This document shows, one piece after another, positions 28,319-37,054 of a DNA stretch of 64,000 bases. Location: NCBI RefSeq assembly GCF_003605435.1, contig NZ_QXQB01000003.1, positions 803,579 through 867,578 of the forward strand. Direction: 5' to 3'. Numbering within the stretch: position 1 is the first letter of the stretch; the number at the start of each line of letters is the position of its first letter. The position numbers were made by a program, and so were the translations under genes. The stretch is from Paenibacillus pinisoli (lineage in GTDB: Bacteria; Bacillota; Bacilli; Paenibacillales; Paenibacillaceae). The notes below the pieces were generated by a model that saw nothing but the letters and a program-made list of their open reading frames with translations, was not told the DNA's origin and did no database searches.

Positions 28319-31300
28319 TTAATTCTGCTCCTGCGCCTGCAGCTTCGCAAGCGCATCAAGCAAGTTCAGAATAACGACCGCAGCCTCAGCACGCGTGGCC
28401 GTAGCAGCCGGCGCAAACCGGTTGTCCCCGCGCCCGCTCATCACTCCGGCCTCCTGAGCCGCCGCCACATATGGCTTCGCCCAAGCCGGGATTTGGTCTG
28501 CGTCCGCGTATGAAAGGGCAGAGCCCTCCGCAGGCTTCAAGCCCAGCCCCCGTACGACCATTGCCGCCAGCTCCGCGCGGCTGATTGAAGCCTTCGGACG
28601 GAAGGTTTCATCCGCGTAGCCGCTGACCAGGCCGGATGCCAAGGCCTGCGCAATATACGGCTTCGCCCAAGGCTGAATCGAGCCTGCGTCCGCGAACTCC
28701 AGTGAACGGCTCGCTCCTTGCAGCTTCAACGCTTTGACCAGCATGACAACGAACTCATCCCTGCTGACCGTCTTATCAGGCTTGAACGACCCGTCCGTAT
28801 AGCCGGCCACGAATCCAAGCTCGACGGCCCGCTTGATCGGCGCTTCCGCCCAGTGGCTCGCAATATCGTTAAGCGTGACCGTTGTCGATCCGCCGGACTC
28901 CGAGCCATTGCCGCTTCCATTCCCGTTGCCATTGCCTGGATCTCCACCGCCCGGATTGGAGCCGCCGTTCTGGCCTTCTTCCGGATCTGGAATGACCGGA
29001 CTTGGAACCCATCCTCCGCCGCCGGAGCCCGTCAGCGCTTTAATTTTGACCTTGAACGTCTTATCGGCGGATGCGGCTCCCTTGCTGATCGTCGCAGTCA
29101 GCACAACCTCCAGGTCGCCTGCTCCGCTTGACGGACGTCTCAGCAGCTGTCCGTTGGCATTCAGATAATCGGGCTTCGAGCTGCTCCAGACGATGCGCGT
29201 GCCCAGCTGTCCTTTCTGAGGCAGATAGAGATTGGAGACGATGCTTCCGTCCACGTTAAGCTCGATCAGGTCCATCACGTCTTCGATGGTTAGACGGTCG
29301 CGCGCTACGCTCAGCCCGGCATACGCTTGCTCGGCTTCAGGACGGGAGGGCTGTGCGGTCTGGATAGCCGCCATCGCTTGCCTCATCGCTTGCTGAAGCT
29401 GTGCCCAGCCCTCCGGGGAGTAATTGGCTTCCGCGAGCTTGTCGGCCTCGATGGACATTAACAAGTCGATAATCGGCCGTATATTGCCTAGCTTATACTC
29501 CTCGCCGTACACTTCGAATTCCTCAAAGGAATAGCCGAATATGGTAGCCCTGGACACGCCTTCGAACTTCACGAATCTGGCCGGCGTGCTCTGGAAGGTG
29601 GTTACGACGCGTCCCGGCTTGCCGTTGATCTCGCCGTTATTGTCCTTCACAACGTTCGTCCAGTTCACCTTGTCCTCGGATACGAAAATGCGGTATTTCG
29701 AACCGTAAGCCGTTTGCCACAAAATAGATACGGCATCAATGTTCTTCACTTCGCCCAGGTCCACCATGAACCAGCTATCGTCCACCCAATCGCTGGACCA
29801 TCTGGTGTCCCCTCTGCCGTCCACCGCTTTGTCCGCCGTATAGGACGAGGATTCCGGCTGCGAGGATTCGGCTTGCTTATGCAAAGCCAGGTTTCCATGC
29901 AAGTCCACGTAAGTGTTTCTTATGACTAGTTCGTCAATCAAGCCTTTAAACGCGTTCGTTGCGCTGCCGATTTTGGCAACTGGCAGCACGAACGTTTCCA
30001 GCTTGGAGCCGTCTTTTAGAGCTGCCGTGTATTCACTGCCGTCGATGAAAATGGAAGTTCCCGTATCGTCGCCGGCAATAATCACATGCGTCCAGCGGTC
30101 GGTCGGCAGCTTGTAATTAAATTCGCTGACGTAATTTTCTTTCGTGATGGCGATTTTGCCGCTGCCCCCGATGTTGTATTTCAGCGCTCCGTCCGGAGAT
30201 TCCAGCAGCACGGCCCCCTGCGGATTGTCGGCATCCGGCTTGATCCACATGGACATCGTCCATCCGAACCCGAGCGTGCGAAGCGGCGTCTCCACATAGC
30301 TGGCTCCGCCTTTGAGCCTCACGGCTTGCCCGAAGATTCCTTTCTCCGCGCTTGCATTCACCGCATTGCCGTCAAAGCCGTTGCCTGAACGGTCCGCGAA
30401 GCCTTCGTCGAAGGTGTAATCCAGCACGATATGGCGCTCATTGCCGACTTGAAGCTTGTGCGACTGATGAACGCCTGGCGGGTCCCCATATCTTGCGGCA
30501 TCCGCCTGGAAGCTTGCGAAGTCCCGATCGATGCGATTGCCTCTCCACAGCTTCTCCGCCAACACTTGCATGGAAGGCAGAATCCGCTGATGCGAGTCCG
30601 CCATGGAGACGCCTTTCTCTACTGACACATCGTTCCATAGCGCGAACATGCCGCCTTTTACCTGCGGATGCGCATAAGGAAGCTTCGTCTCCAGCCAATC
30701 GTTAGGCTCCCATTCGTTGTAGATGAAATCGTAACTCAAATAGTTGCGGTACAGCTGCGGAACGATATAGAGCAAATTGGTGTTGGTGTTAATAATGTCA
30801 TAGCCGAGTTCAACGGCTTGCTTGGCGCTTCCGTACGGCTCATACCAGATGTCCATCGTCGCATTGTTGCTGACCGGCGTCGTGCCGTCGTATGCGGACA
30901 GGCTGCCCCACAGACGGGCCCGCTTGCCTTTTCCGTTAATGTGGTTAAGGAGCATATCTGCGTACCTGCGGAACGCTTCCTTGTCGCTGCCGAAATATTC
31001 ATCCGTGCCGACGTGGACGTCCGGGCCGACGAAGGTCGGATCGCTGCCGTCCAAATATTCGTCAAAGAGAGCCTTGATGAATTCAATGGTCTCTGAACGA
31101 TTGATATCCAGCTGATTGTTGCTGCCCAGCCGGGAATCGTAAGCGATGAAGGCGCCGGAATGGCCCGGCGTATCAATCTCCGGCACGACGTTTACGCCGT
31201 ATTCCATCCCAAGCAGCTGCAGCTCTCTGAATTGCTGCTTCGTATAGAAGCCGTCCTTGCTCGTAATTCCCGGGAACTTCTCGCTCTCCAGACGGAAGTA

Positions 31301-32629
31301 GCCGACATCGCCGACATCATCGTTTAAGTGAATCTGCAGCCGGTTCATCTTATAGTAGGACATCAGCTTGACATAGTCCTGCAGAAACTCGATCGTATAA
31401 AACTTTCGGGCCACATCGAGCATAAAGCCTCGATCCGGGTATTTCGGATAATCGCGCGTTTGCCCTTTAGGCATCGCCTTATGATCGGCAGCATGGCCGA
31501 GCAGCTGCAAGATCGTTCTTGTGCCGAACATAACTCCCCTCCCATCAGAAGCGGCGACGGAAGCATACTCGCCGATATTCAGCTCATACCCCTCTGTCCC
31601 CAATTCCGCTTGCGCGGCATCCAGCGCCAGATAGATATCTCCCGCCCCGGGAGAGCCAGCCGTCACCGTCAGCGGCAGCTTCGTTAAGTCCAGCAATTCC
31701 TGTTGCAAAATGCCAGCCGTCCCCCGCAGAGCCGCTTCATCCTCCTCGCTAATGACGATTTTGGATTGGTCCGTCAAGCGGAACTCGCCGGTTGCGCCCA
31801 GCCACTCCCTTAATGAAGGAATGACGCGCGGCTCCGGATTCCGGTCGCTTGTCTGCTTATTGAGACCAGGCACAGTGACAAGCGCATTATCCGTCAGGAG
31901 ATATGCCGGATCGCTGTCGCTCTGGATTTGCAGCAGCAGCTGAACCTGCGTATCGACAAGCGGCGCATGGATATTGCCCTGCGCGTCGATCACCGGCAGG
32001 CTGTCCGTGTTCACCAGCGACAGCGTAAAACCGGCCGGCACTGCGGGCAGGTTCAGATGAGCATCTCCTTCGGAGACGGCGATGCTGGATTTGACCCCCT
32101 CCATCATAGGCGGCAGCAGCGCTCTGCCTTTGTAAACCTCGAATTCCCAGAAGGAGTATCCGTAATAGACACCCTCAATCGGACGCCGCGTCACTCCTTG
32201 GAACTTGACATATTGAGCCACTGTCGGCTCGAAATCAATCGTATCCTGGACCGGACCGGGAGCGGTAAGCACGCGATTGTCCGCGAACACATTCCGCCAG
32301 GATTCCGCATCGTCGGACACGAGAATTTGATACTTCTCCGCCGGAGTCTGCCAGTTGATGACGACTCTTCCGATTTCCGCGGGTTCGCCCAGATCAACGT
32401 AGAACCACTGGTCATCCGTTCTTTCCGAGGACCAGCGGCTTGCATTCTGGGTGCCGCCGTCCACCGCTTTCTCCGGGCCGAAAAAATCCACTTCGTTCGA
32501 CGACGAATATGCCATTTTCCCTAGAGCCAAATTCCCTGTTGCGGCGCTGGACTTCTCCGAAGGAGCAGCAATGATTATGAAAGCGGTAACAAAAAGGGCT
32601 AGAATAATAATCCCATGCCGTAAACGCAC
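28319..32629 (-). CDS. SLH-anchored GH20 beta-N-acetylhexosaminidase
   Basis: Secreted surface enzyme of about 1436 residues. In order: signal peptide (IIILALFVTAFIII); F5/8-type carbohydrate-binding module; GH20 N-terminal accessory domain; GH20 TIM barrel with the catalytic Asp-Glu pair in HVGTDEYFG (about 543-544 from this start), plus RGFMLDVARKF and PEIDTPGHSGAF; a laminin-G-like module; a second F5/8 module; a FIVAR-like helical stretch; an Ig-like domain; a Gly/Asn-rich linker; three SLH repeats. It should release terminal GlcNAc or GalNAc outside the cell. I chose the GTG at 32629 with AGGAGG 7 bases upstream; the GTG at 32656 would place that site inside the coding region. Confidence 0.93.
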   Translation of the reverse strand: MRLRHGIIILALFVTAFIIIAAPSEKSSAATGNLALGKMAYSSSNEVDFFGPEKAVDGGTQNASRWSSERTDDQWFYVDLGEPAEIGRVVINWQTPAEKYQILVSDDAESWRNVFADNRVLTAPGPVQDTIDFEPTVAQYVKFQGVTRRPIEGVYYGYSFWEFEVYKGRALLPPMMEGVKSSIAVSEGDAHLNLPAVPAGFTLSLVNTDSLPVIDAQGNIHAPLVDTQVQLLLQIQSDSDPAYLLTDNALVTVPGLNKQTSDRNPEPRVIPSLREWLGATGEFRLTDQSKIVISEEDEAALRGTAGILQQELLDLTKLPLTVTAGSPGAGDIYLALDAAQAELGTEGYELNIGEYASVAASDGRGVMFGTRTILQLLGHAADHKAMPKGQTRDYPKYPDRGFMLDVARKFYTIEFLQDYVKLMSYYKMNRLQIHLNDDVGDVGYFRLESEKFPGITSKDGFYTKQQFRELQLLGMEYGVNVVPEIDTPGHSGAFIAYDSRLGSNNQLDINRSETIEFIKALFDEYLDGSDPTFVGPDVHVGTDEYFGSDKEAFRRYADMLLNHINGKGKRARLWGSLSAYDGTTPVSNNATMDIWYEPYGSAKQAVELGYDIINTNTNLLYIVPQLYRNYLSYDFIYNEWEPNDWLETKLPYAHPQVKGGMFALWNDVSVEKGVSMADSHQRILPSMQVLAEKLWRGNRIDRDFASFQADAARYGDPPGVHQSHKLQVGNERHIVLDYTFDEGFADRSGNGFDGNAVNASAEKGIFGQAVRLKGGASYVETPLRTLGFGWTMSMWIKPDADNPQGAVLLESPDGALKYNIGGSGKIAITKENYVSEFNYKLPTDRWTHVIIAGDDTGTSIFIDGSEYTAALKDGSKLETFVLPVAKIGSATNAFKGLIDELVIRNTYVDLHGNLALHKQAESSQPESSSYTADKAVDGRGDTRWSSDWVDDSWFMVDLGEVKNIDAVSILWQTAYGSKYRIFVSEDKVNWTNVVKDNNGEINGKPGRVVTTFQSTPARFVKFEGVSRATIFGYSFEEFEVYGEEYKLGNIRPIIDLLMSIEADKLAEANYSPEGWAQLQQAMRQAMAAIQTAQPSRPEAEQAYAGLSVARDRLTIEDVMDLIELNVDGSIVSNLYLPQKGQLGTRIVWSSSKPDYLNANGQLLRRPSSGAGDLEVVLTATISKGAASADKTFKVKIKALTGSGGGGWVPSPVIPDPEEGQNGGSNPGGGDPGNGNGNGSGNGSESGGSTTVTLNDIASHWAEAPIKRAVELGFVAGYTDGSFKPDKTVSRDEFVVMLVKALKLQGASRSLEFADAGSIQPWAKPYIAQALASGLVSGYADETFRPKASISRAELAAMVVRGLGLKPAEGSALSYADADQIPAWAKPYVAAAQEAGVMSGRGDNRFAPAATATRAEAAVVILNLLDALAKLQAQEQN

Positions 32630-32852
32630 TCTAAAACCTCCTCGTTGTACTTGCACGAATTAATCAAGCTTGTCGCATTACCTCCATGCTTATTAGCTGC
32701 AGCAACTTCATTATAAGTAGGGGGGCATTCCAGCATCGATATACTTATGTTTACATTCCATATACAAATGTGGACATTGGGCCTCCTCACCCCACTTTCT
32801 CAGCTTGAAATCGGAAGGCCATCCTAATAATGTAACTGTCCAATAAAAAGAA
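32630..32852. other. Gene-free spacer upstream of the GH20 gene
   Basis: It should hold the promoter of the GH20/DUF4855 pair, but no -35/-10 pair stands out. Nothing else was seen. Confidence 0.45.
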
Positions 32853-32894
32853 AGCCGAACGAAATTCAGCTATGGTAACTGAAGATCGTCGGCT
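32853..32894 (-). terminator. Terminator after the permease remnant
   Basis: AGCCGAACGAAATTCAG pairs imperfectly with CTGAAGATCGTCGGCT. On the minus strand GGCTTTCTTTTT follows. The stem base is nearly identical to that of the terminator at 24060-24105. Confidence 0.8.
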
Positions 32895-32996
32895 CAATAG
32901 CAAACTTATGAAGGTGATAAGAGGGCTGAAAATGAGTGCAGAGCCTGTTTAAATTGGCAGACTGCTTGAATAGAATTAAGCAATTCCCAATCTCCG

Positions 32997-33125
32997 CTAG
33001 CCTTTGGTCGCGCCTGCCGTCAAACCGCGGTCGACAAAGTGGCGCTGCAAGTACATGAACAGCAGCGAAATCGGTATGGCAATGAATACCGCTCCCGCGG
33101 CGAACAGAGATTCCCCCTTATTCAT
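32997..33125 (-). pseudogene. C-terminal remnant of a sugar ABC transporter permease (MalG/UgpE type)
   Basis: A 42-codon frame encodes [20 protein letters not shown] followed by [16 protein letters not shown] and a stop. This is the last transmembrane segment and hallmark C-terminus of an inner sugar permease. The first 85% of the gene is missing. Its first in-frame ATG (33125) overlaps the stop of the upstream esterase gene (ATGA), which marks the junction where a deletion or insertion joined the two. The remnant still has its terminator at 32853. It cannot work as a permease. Confidence 0.85.
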
Positions 33126-34453
33126 ATCGTTTGGCCTTGCATCCAGCTTTGGACTTCATAGCGCAGCGTCTTGCTGCCGTCGGCGATGAACCGCCGCTTC
33201 GGCACGTCCTCCCCCTCCGGACCCGCTTCCCTCAGACCCGAATGCTCCGAGATGTGGAAAGCAAATCCCGTATTTCTCGGCAGGATAAGCCGTCTGCGGT
33301 AGGAGCGCGGCCCGGACTTCTCCAGTTCCGCCCCCGCGTACACTCTCGCTGTGGCCGGAGTGTCGTCGGGAACGATAACTTCCAGCTCCACTTCGACCTC
33401 TTCGGACAATTCCGGCACGATCCGGATTGTTGTCGAAGCGGTCAGCGCATATCCGCTGTATATGATCTCGCACTCCCCCGCCTTGGCCGCCCGGATCAAG
33501 CCTGCCGGGTCGACCGCTGCTGCGCCTTCGGGCGTTACGCGGAAGCTTGCATCCAGATCGACCGACACTAAACCGCTTTCATACGAGACAAGCGGGTAGA
33601 CCCATGCGTCGGTTCCCGCAATCCCTGCGATTGGATCTCCAGTCAACTCGGCCGAGACAGGCGCTCCTTTGTCTCCGAAGAAGAAGATAAGCGGCGCATG
33701 CACCCTCCGTTCCCAGGCGGCTTCGTTATGCTCGGCCATCGGCTCGTAACAGAACACGAGGTCGTCTCCGGACCGGTAGCCAAGCTTTGTGAAATGCTCC
33801 GCCATGCGCCTGACGTGATCGACGCGCACGGTCATGCCTTCCATGCCGCCCGTATCTATCCAGATTTGAAGCGGCCCTTTCTCGTCGAAGGTCTGAACGA
33901 TGGGCAGATGCGTCATCGATTCCTCGTCGTATTGGGCAAAATAAGGCGAAACGATAGCCAGCTTCCCGAAAACATTGGAACGGCGGAACCCGATATGGTA
34001 AGTCGCAAGCCCGCCTCTAGACGAACCCATCAATGCGGTATGGCGGCTCTCCCGCTTCGTCCGGTATGCACGGTCGATGTGGGGCTTCACTTCCTCCGTC
34101 AAGAAACGTTCGTAGAGCTCTCCCCGGCAAGGGTAATCAAGCTCCTCCGCGTATGGGCCTTGATGCGCGAACTCGCTGCTGCGCTCCAGTCCCATGTTCG
34201 AGACCGCCACGACGATTAATTGTTCAATTCGCCCTTCCGAGATCAGCCGGTCGCATACGCGGTGCAGGTTCCAGGACTGCCCATTAAACGCTTCATGGAA
34301 TACATTCTGCCCGTCATGGACGTACAGCACCGGATACGTTCTGTCCGCTTCCTCCCCGTAGCCGGGCGGCAAATAAACGAAAATATCCCTTTCGTTGCCC
34401 ATAATGTCCGATTGAAACCCCGCGATGGTTTCCACTCGCGATAACTGCGTCAT
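33122..34453 (-). CDS. Esterase of the enterochelin esterase/esterase D family, copy 2
   Basis: Alpha/beta-hydrolase of 443 residues. The N-terminal 260 residues carry the putative-esterase fold ([20 protein letters not shown]) with the nucleophile Ser in [12 protein letters not shown]. The C-terminal region adds an Ig-like stretch (about 270-350) and a starch-binding-like beta domain beginning [12 protein letters not shown]. No signal peptide is seen, so it is probably cytoplasmic and may remove acyl groups from an imported glycan or cleave a siderophore-type ester. It is paralogous to the gene directly upstream, with stop TGA and start ATG abutting. Its own stop overlaps the permease remnant by 4 bases. 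Confidence 0.86.
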   Translation of the reverse strand: MTQLSRVETIAGFQSDIMGNERDIFVYLPPGYGEEADRTYPVLYVHDGQNVFHEAFNGQSWNLHRVCDRLISEGRIEQLIVVAVSNMGLERSSEFAHQGPYAEELDYPCRGELYERFLTEEVKPHIDRAYRTKRESRHTALMGSSRGGLATYHIGFRRSNVFGKLAIVSPYFAQYDEESMTHLPIVQTFDEKGPLQIWIDTGGMEGMTVRVDHVRRMAEHFTKLGYRSGDDLVFCYEPMAEHNEAAWERRVHAPLIFFFGDKGAPVSAELTGDPIAGIAGTDAWVYPLVSYESGLVSVDLDASFRVTPEGAAAVDPAGLIRAAKAGECEIIYSGYALTASTTIRIVPELSEEVEVELEVIVPDDTPATARVYAGAELEKSGPRSYRRRLILPRNTGFAFHISEHSGLREAGPEGEDVPKRRFIADGSKTLRYEVQSWMQGQTI

Positions 34454-35803
34454 TCACACCTCCTCCCCTCTTCCCGCATCGGGCCTTATATCTATCCAAT
34501 TATGAACCGTATAGGCGACTCTCTTGTCCCCGTCCGCGACAAGCCTTCTGTAAGGCAGGCGCCCGAAATCCTGGTCAACCTCTTCCTTATCGTAGCCGCG
34601 GGTGATGAGAAAATCGAAGGTTAATCCTCTAGGCAGCCGGACCGTTCCGCCGTACAATCCTTTGCCGAGCTTCGGAACGCCGAACGTCGCATAGATCTCG
34701 GCATCGTCCGGCGTCGTATCCGGCACGCGAATTTCAAGCTCGACGTCGACTGTCTCGGACAGCCGTTCCACGACCGTATACGTCCGGGCCGCTTCCTGGC
34801 CCCCATAGCTGCAAATAATCGTAGCGGTGCCTGGTTTCTGCGGAAGCAGCCGTCCGTCTGGCGAAATCCCGAGTACGTCCGGATTGTCAGTCCGGTAATC
34901 GGCACTGAGCAGGCTGAAGCGAATGCCGTTGTGAAGAGCGGCAACCGCGTTAATGACGACTGCGGGCCCGTCGACTCCGACGATATCGTCTCCTTCAAGC
35001 GCGAGTCCCGATACCTCGCCGGCTTCACCGAAGAAGTGCAGCAGCGGCATGTGCGCCCGGCGGCTCCAGTCCCATTCGGAATGCGCGGCTTCCATGTCCA
35101 GGTAATAATATAGCTCCTCGCCTTGCTTCCAGCCCGCCTGCTGCATGTTTTCCGCAACGCTCCGCACGTGGGACGGCATGAAGAACCCCTCCGCCCCGCC
35201 TATGTCCATCCATATTTTCTGCCCATCGTTATAAGGGTATAGCCGATACTGATGCGTTTCCGCCAGCGTGCCGGGATCTACCTGGACGAAAAAAGGCGAC
35301 AGGATGCCTAGCATGCCGAATACGTCCGGACGGCGAAGCCCGATGTTGTACGTCGCAATCCCGGCCGCCGAGGCACCCATTAACGCGGTATGCTCCGCAT
35401 CCGGCAGCGTCCTGAATCCGCGGTCTACGATCGGCTTCAGCTCTTCGATCAAAAAATGCTCGTACAGCTCGCCGACGCAGCGGATGGGATACGCGTACAG
35501 GTCATGGAAATATTCGCTGGTCCCGTCCTCGTACTTATGCTCGACCGCCACGATAATAACGGGCCTGATGAGCCCTTCGGCTATGAGCCGGTCGGCTACG
35601 CGGTGCATCCCCCAGGACTCTCCGGATGGCTTGCTTGGCTCGAATACATGCTGGCCCACGTGCATGTACAACACGGGATACCTTACCGACAGATCATCGT
35701 CATAGCCCGCAGGCAAATAAATATATATGTCTCTCTCGTTCCCTAGCCGGGATGCGTGCACCCCGGGCAATACGATCAGCTTCGATGGAGCCGAATTCGC
35801 CAT
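34454..35803 (-). CDS. Esterase of the enterochelin esterase/esterase D family, copy 1
   Basis: Paralogue of the downstream esterase, 449 residues, with the same layout: hydrolase domain (IYIYLPAGYDDD, YMHVGQHVF, nucleophile Ser in LMGASAAGIATYNIGLRRP), Ig-like middle, and a C-terminal beta domain (VPDTTPDDAEIYATFG). The nucleophile elbow reads GASAAG against GSSRGG in the other copy, which may change specificity. It is the first gene of the transcript driven by the LacI-controlled promoter at 35869-35897. It has no signal peptide. The substrate is unknown; regulation by a LacI protein suggests a sugar ester. Confidence 0.86.
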   Translation of the reverse strand: MANSAPSKLIVLPGVHASRLGNERDIYIYLPAGYDDDLSVRYPVLYMHVGQHVFEPSKPSGESWGMHRVADRLIAEGLIRPVIIVAVEHKYEDGTSEYFHDLYAYPIRCVGELYEHFLIEELKPIVDRGFRTLPDAEHTALMGASAAGIATYNIGLRRPDVFGMLGILSPFFVQVDPGTLAETHQYRLYPYNDGQKIWMDIGGAEGFFMPSHVRSVAENMQQAGWKQGEELYYYLDMEAAHSEWDWSRRAHMPLLHFFGEAGEVSGLALEGDDIVGVDGPAVVINAVAALHNGIRFSLLSADYRTDNPDVLGISPDGRLLPQKPGTATIICSYGGQEAARTYTVVERLSETVDVELEIRVPDTTPDDAEIYATFGVPKLGKGLYGGTVRLPRGLTFDFLITRGYDKEEVDQDFGRLPYRRLVADGDKRVAYTVHNWIDIRPDAGRGEEV

Positions 35804-35846
35804 TTTGCATAACCCCTTCTGCGAACTTAGTTCTTCGAATATTTTA

Positions 35847-35862
35847 ACTTAACCGGTTAAGT
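35847..35862. promoter_or_regulatory. LacI-type operator
   Basis: ACTTAACCGGTTAAGT is a perfect 16-bp palindrome with a central CG, the form LacI-family proteins bind. It starts 6 bases past the -10 box of the esterase promoter, over the likely transcription start. Confidence 0.8.
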
Positions 35863-35868
35863 GGTTTC

Positions 35869-35897
35869 AGTATAGGTCGTTTCCCAAGGCTTGTCAA
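35869..35897 (-). promoter_or_regulatory. Sigma-A promoter of the esterase operon
   Basis: Minus-strand TTGACA (35892-35897) and TATACT (35869-35874) have exactly 17 bases between them, near the ideal vegetative promoter, with the operator directly downstream. Confidence 0.85.
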
Positions 35898-35975
35898 CGG
35901 CTAGTTTGACATCCTTCCAAGTCCGGACTTATGATTATCTAAACTTATGATCCTAACGAGGCGGTTCCCGATACG

Positions 35976-36902
35976 ATGAAAAAAACGACACTCCGCGACG
36001 TAGCCAAAGAAGCTGGCGTCTCTGTCGCCACGGTAAGCTACGTCCTTAATCACGTGAGCACCCAGACGATTCCGGAAGAGACGCGGCAGCGGGTCTTCAC
36101 AGCTGCGAGCAAGCTCCATTACGTTCAGAATCTGACGGCCAAGTCACTCTCGCTGGGCAAAACCAACGTCCTCGGCGTGCTGTTCGTCAGCACGGGCGGC
36201 GCCCGCATTCCGAAGCCGGTCAGCTACGGCGTATTCCTTGACGGGCTGGAGCGCCGATGCCGGGAGCAGGGCTATCATCTGCTTGTATCCCAGATCGATC
36301 CGGCAGAGCCCAATTTCGAGATTATAGCCGAGCGTAAGCTGGACGGCGTCTTTCTGATCGATGCTATCGAGCAATCCTTCCATGCGATATCGAGGAATCT
36401 GCAATACGGCTCGCCGCTGATTATCGTCGACAGCCTGATCGACGACTCCTTGTTCCGGCAAGTCAATCCTGATTTCCAGCGAATGTTCAACGATCTGAGC
36501 GCGTCATTGCCGGCCGGACAACCTTATGCGCTTATTCACGAACGCATGTCGAACGAGCGTTATCAAGAGATCATCCGGTCCGCTTCAGGATTGGATGAAT
36601 CGAGCGTATTCGCGGCTGGCAGCGACGAGGATCAGCTCAGGCATTTTATCCAGCGGCACGAGGACAAGCCCCTCGTTGTCGTCAACGAATTTCTGGCCTT
36701 GCAGGTATTGAAGTACCGGAGTCCGGAGAGCCTTGTCGTGGTCTGCACCTCGGAATGCCCGGAGCTCCTTCCCGAGCGGGTCAAGAAGTTCGTCTTCTCC
36801 CGCTCCAAGGCCGAGGTCGCTTTCAGCTTGATGAGCGCGCTGCTGCACACTCCCTTCGGCGCTTCTGAGGATGAGTATATCTCGCTGAGCATGACGAATT
36901 AA
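35976..36902 (+). CDS. LacI-family transcriptional regulator
   Basis: Repressor-type regulator of 308 residues. The N-terminal helix-turn-helix and hinge are standard (TTLRDVAKEAGVSVATVSYV, then LNHVSTQTIPEETRQRV). The periplasmic-binding-like effector domain starts near residue 60 (TNVLGVLFVSTGG) and is shorter and less conserved than in LacI or CcpA, whose length is about 330-340. It is divergent from the esterase genes, and the operator between them is its probable target. The bound sugar is unknown. Its ATG at 35976 has no strong ribosome-binding site, so its expression may be low. Confidence 0.92.
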   Translation: MKKTTLRDVAKEAGVSVATVSYVLNHVSTQTIPEETRQRVFTAASKLHYVQNLTAKSLSLGKTNVLGVLFVSTGGARIPKPVSYGVFLDGLERRCREQGYHLLVSQIDPAEPNFEIIAERKLDGVFLIDAIEQSFHAISRNLQYGSPLIIVDSLIDDSLFRQVNPDFQRMFNDLSASLPAGQPYALIHERMSNERYQEIIRSASGLDESSVFAAGSDEDQLRHFIQRHEDKPLVVVNEFLALQVLKYRSPESLVVVCTSECPELLPERVKKFVFSRSKAEVAFSLMSALLHTPFGASEDEYISLSMTN

Positions 36903-37006
36903 ACTGCTAATGACGTCACAGACCTGTGAGCACTCGGGGACCAAGCATCGAACCATGAAACGAGCAGCAGTGAGCGGCTCGCTTGGCATAAACCTGTTCG
37001 AAACAG

Positions 37007-37043
37007 CAAATGGCTTCGCCCATGTCAAGGGTGAAGCCATTTG
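37007..37043. terminator. Bidirectional terminator between lacI-type and MFS genes
   Basis: CAAATGGCTTCGCCC (37007-37021) pairs with GGGTGAAGCCATTTG (37029-37043) across a 7-base loop, between the ends of two convergent genes. Confidence 0.85.
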
Positions 37044-37054
37044 TCGTTTCATAT

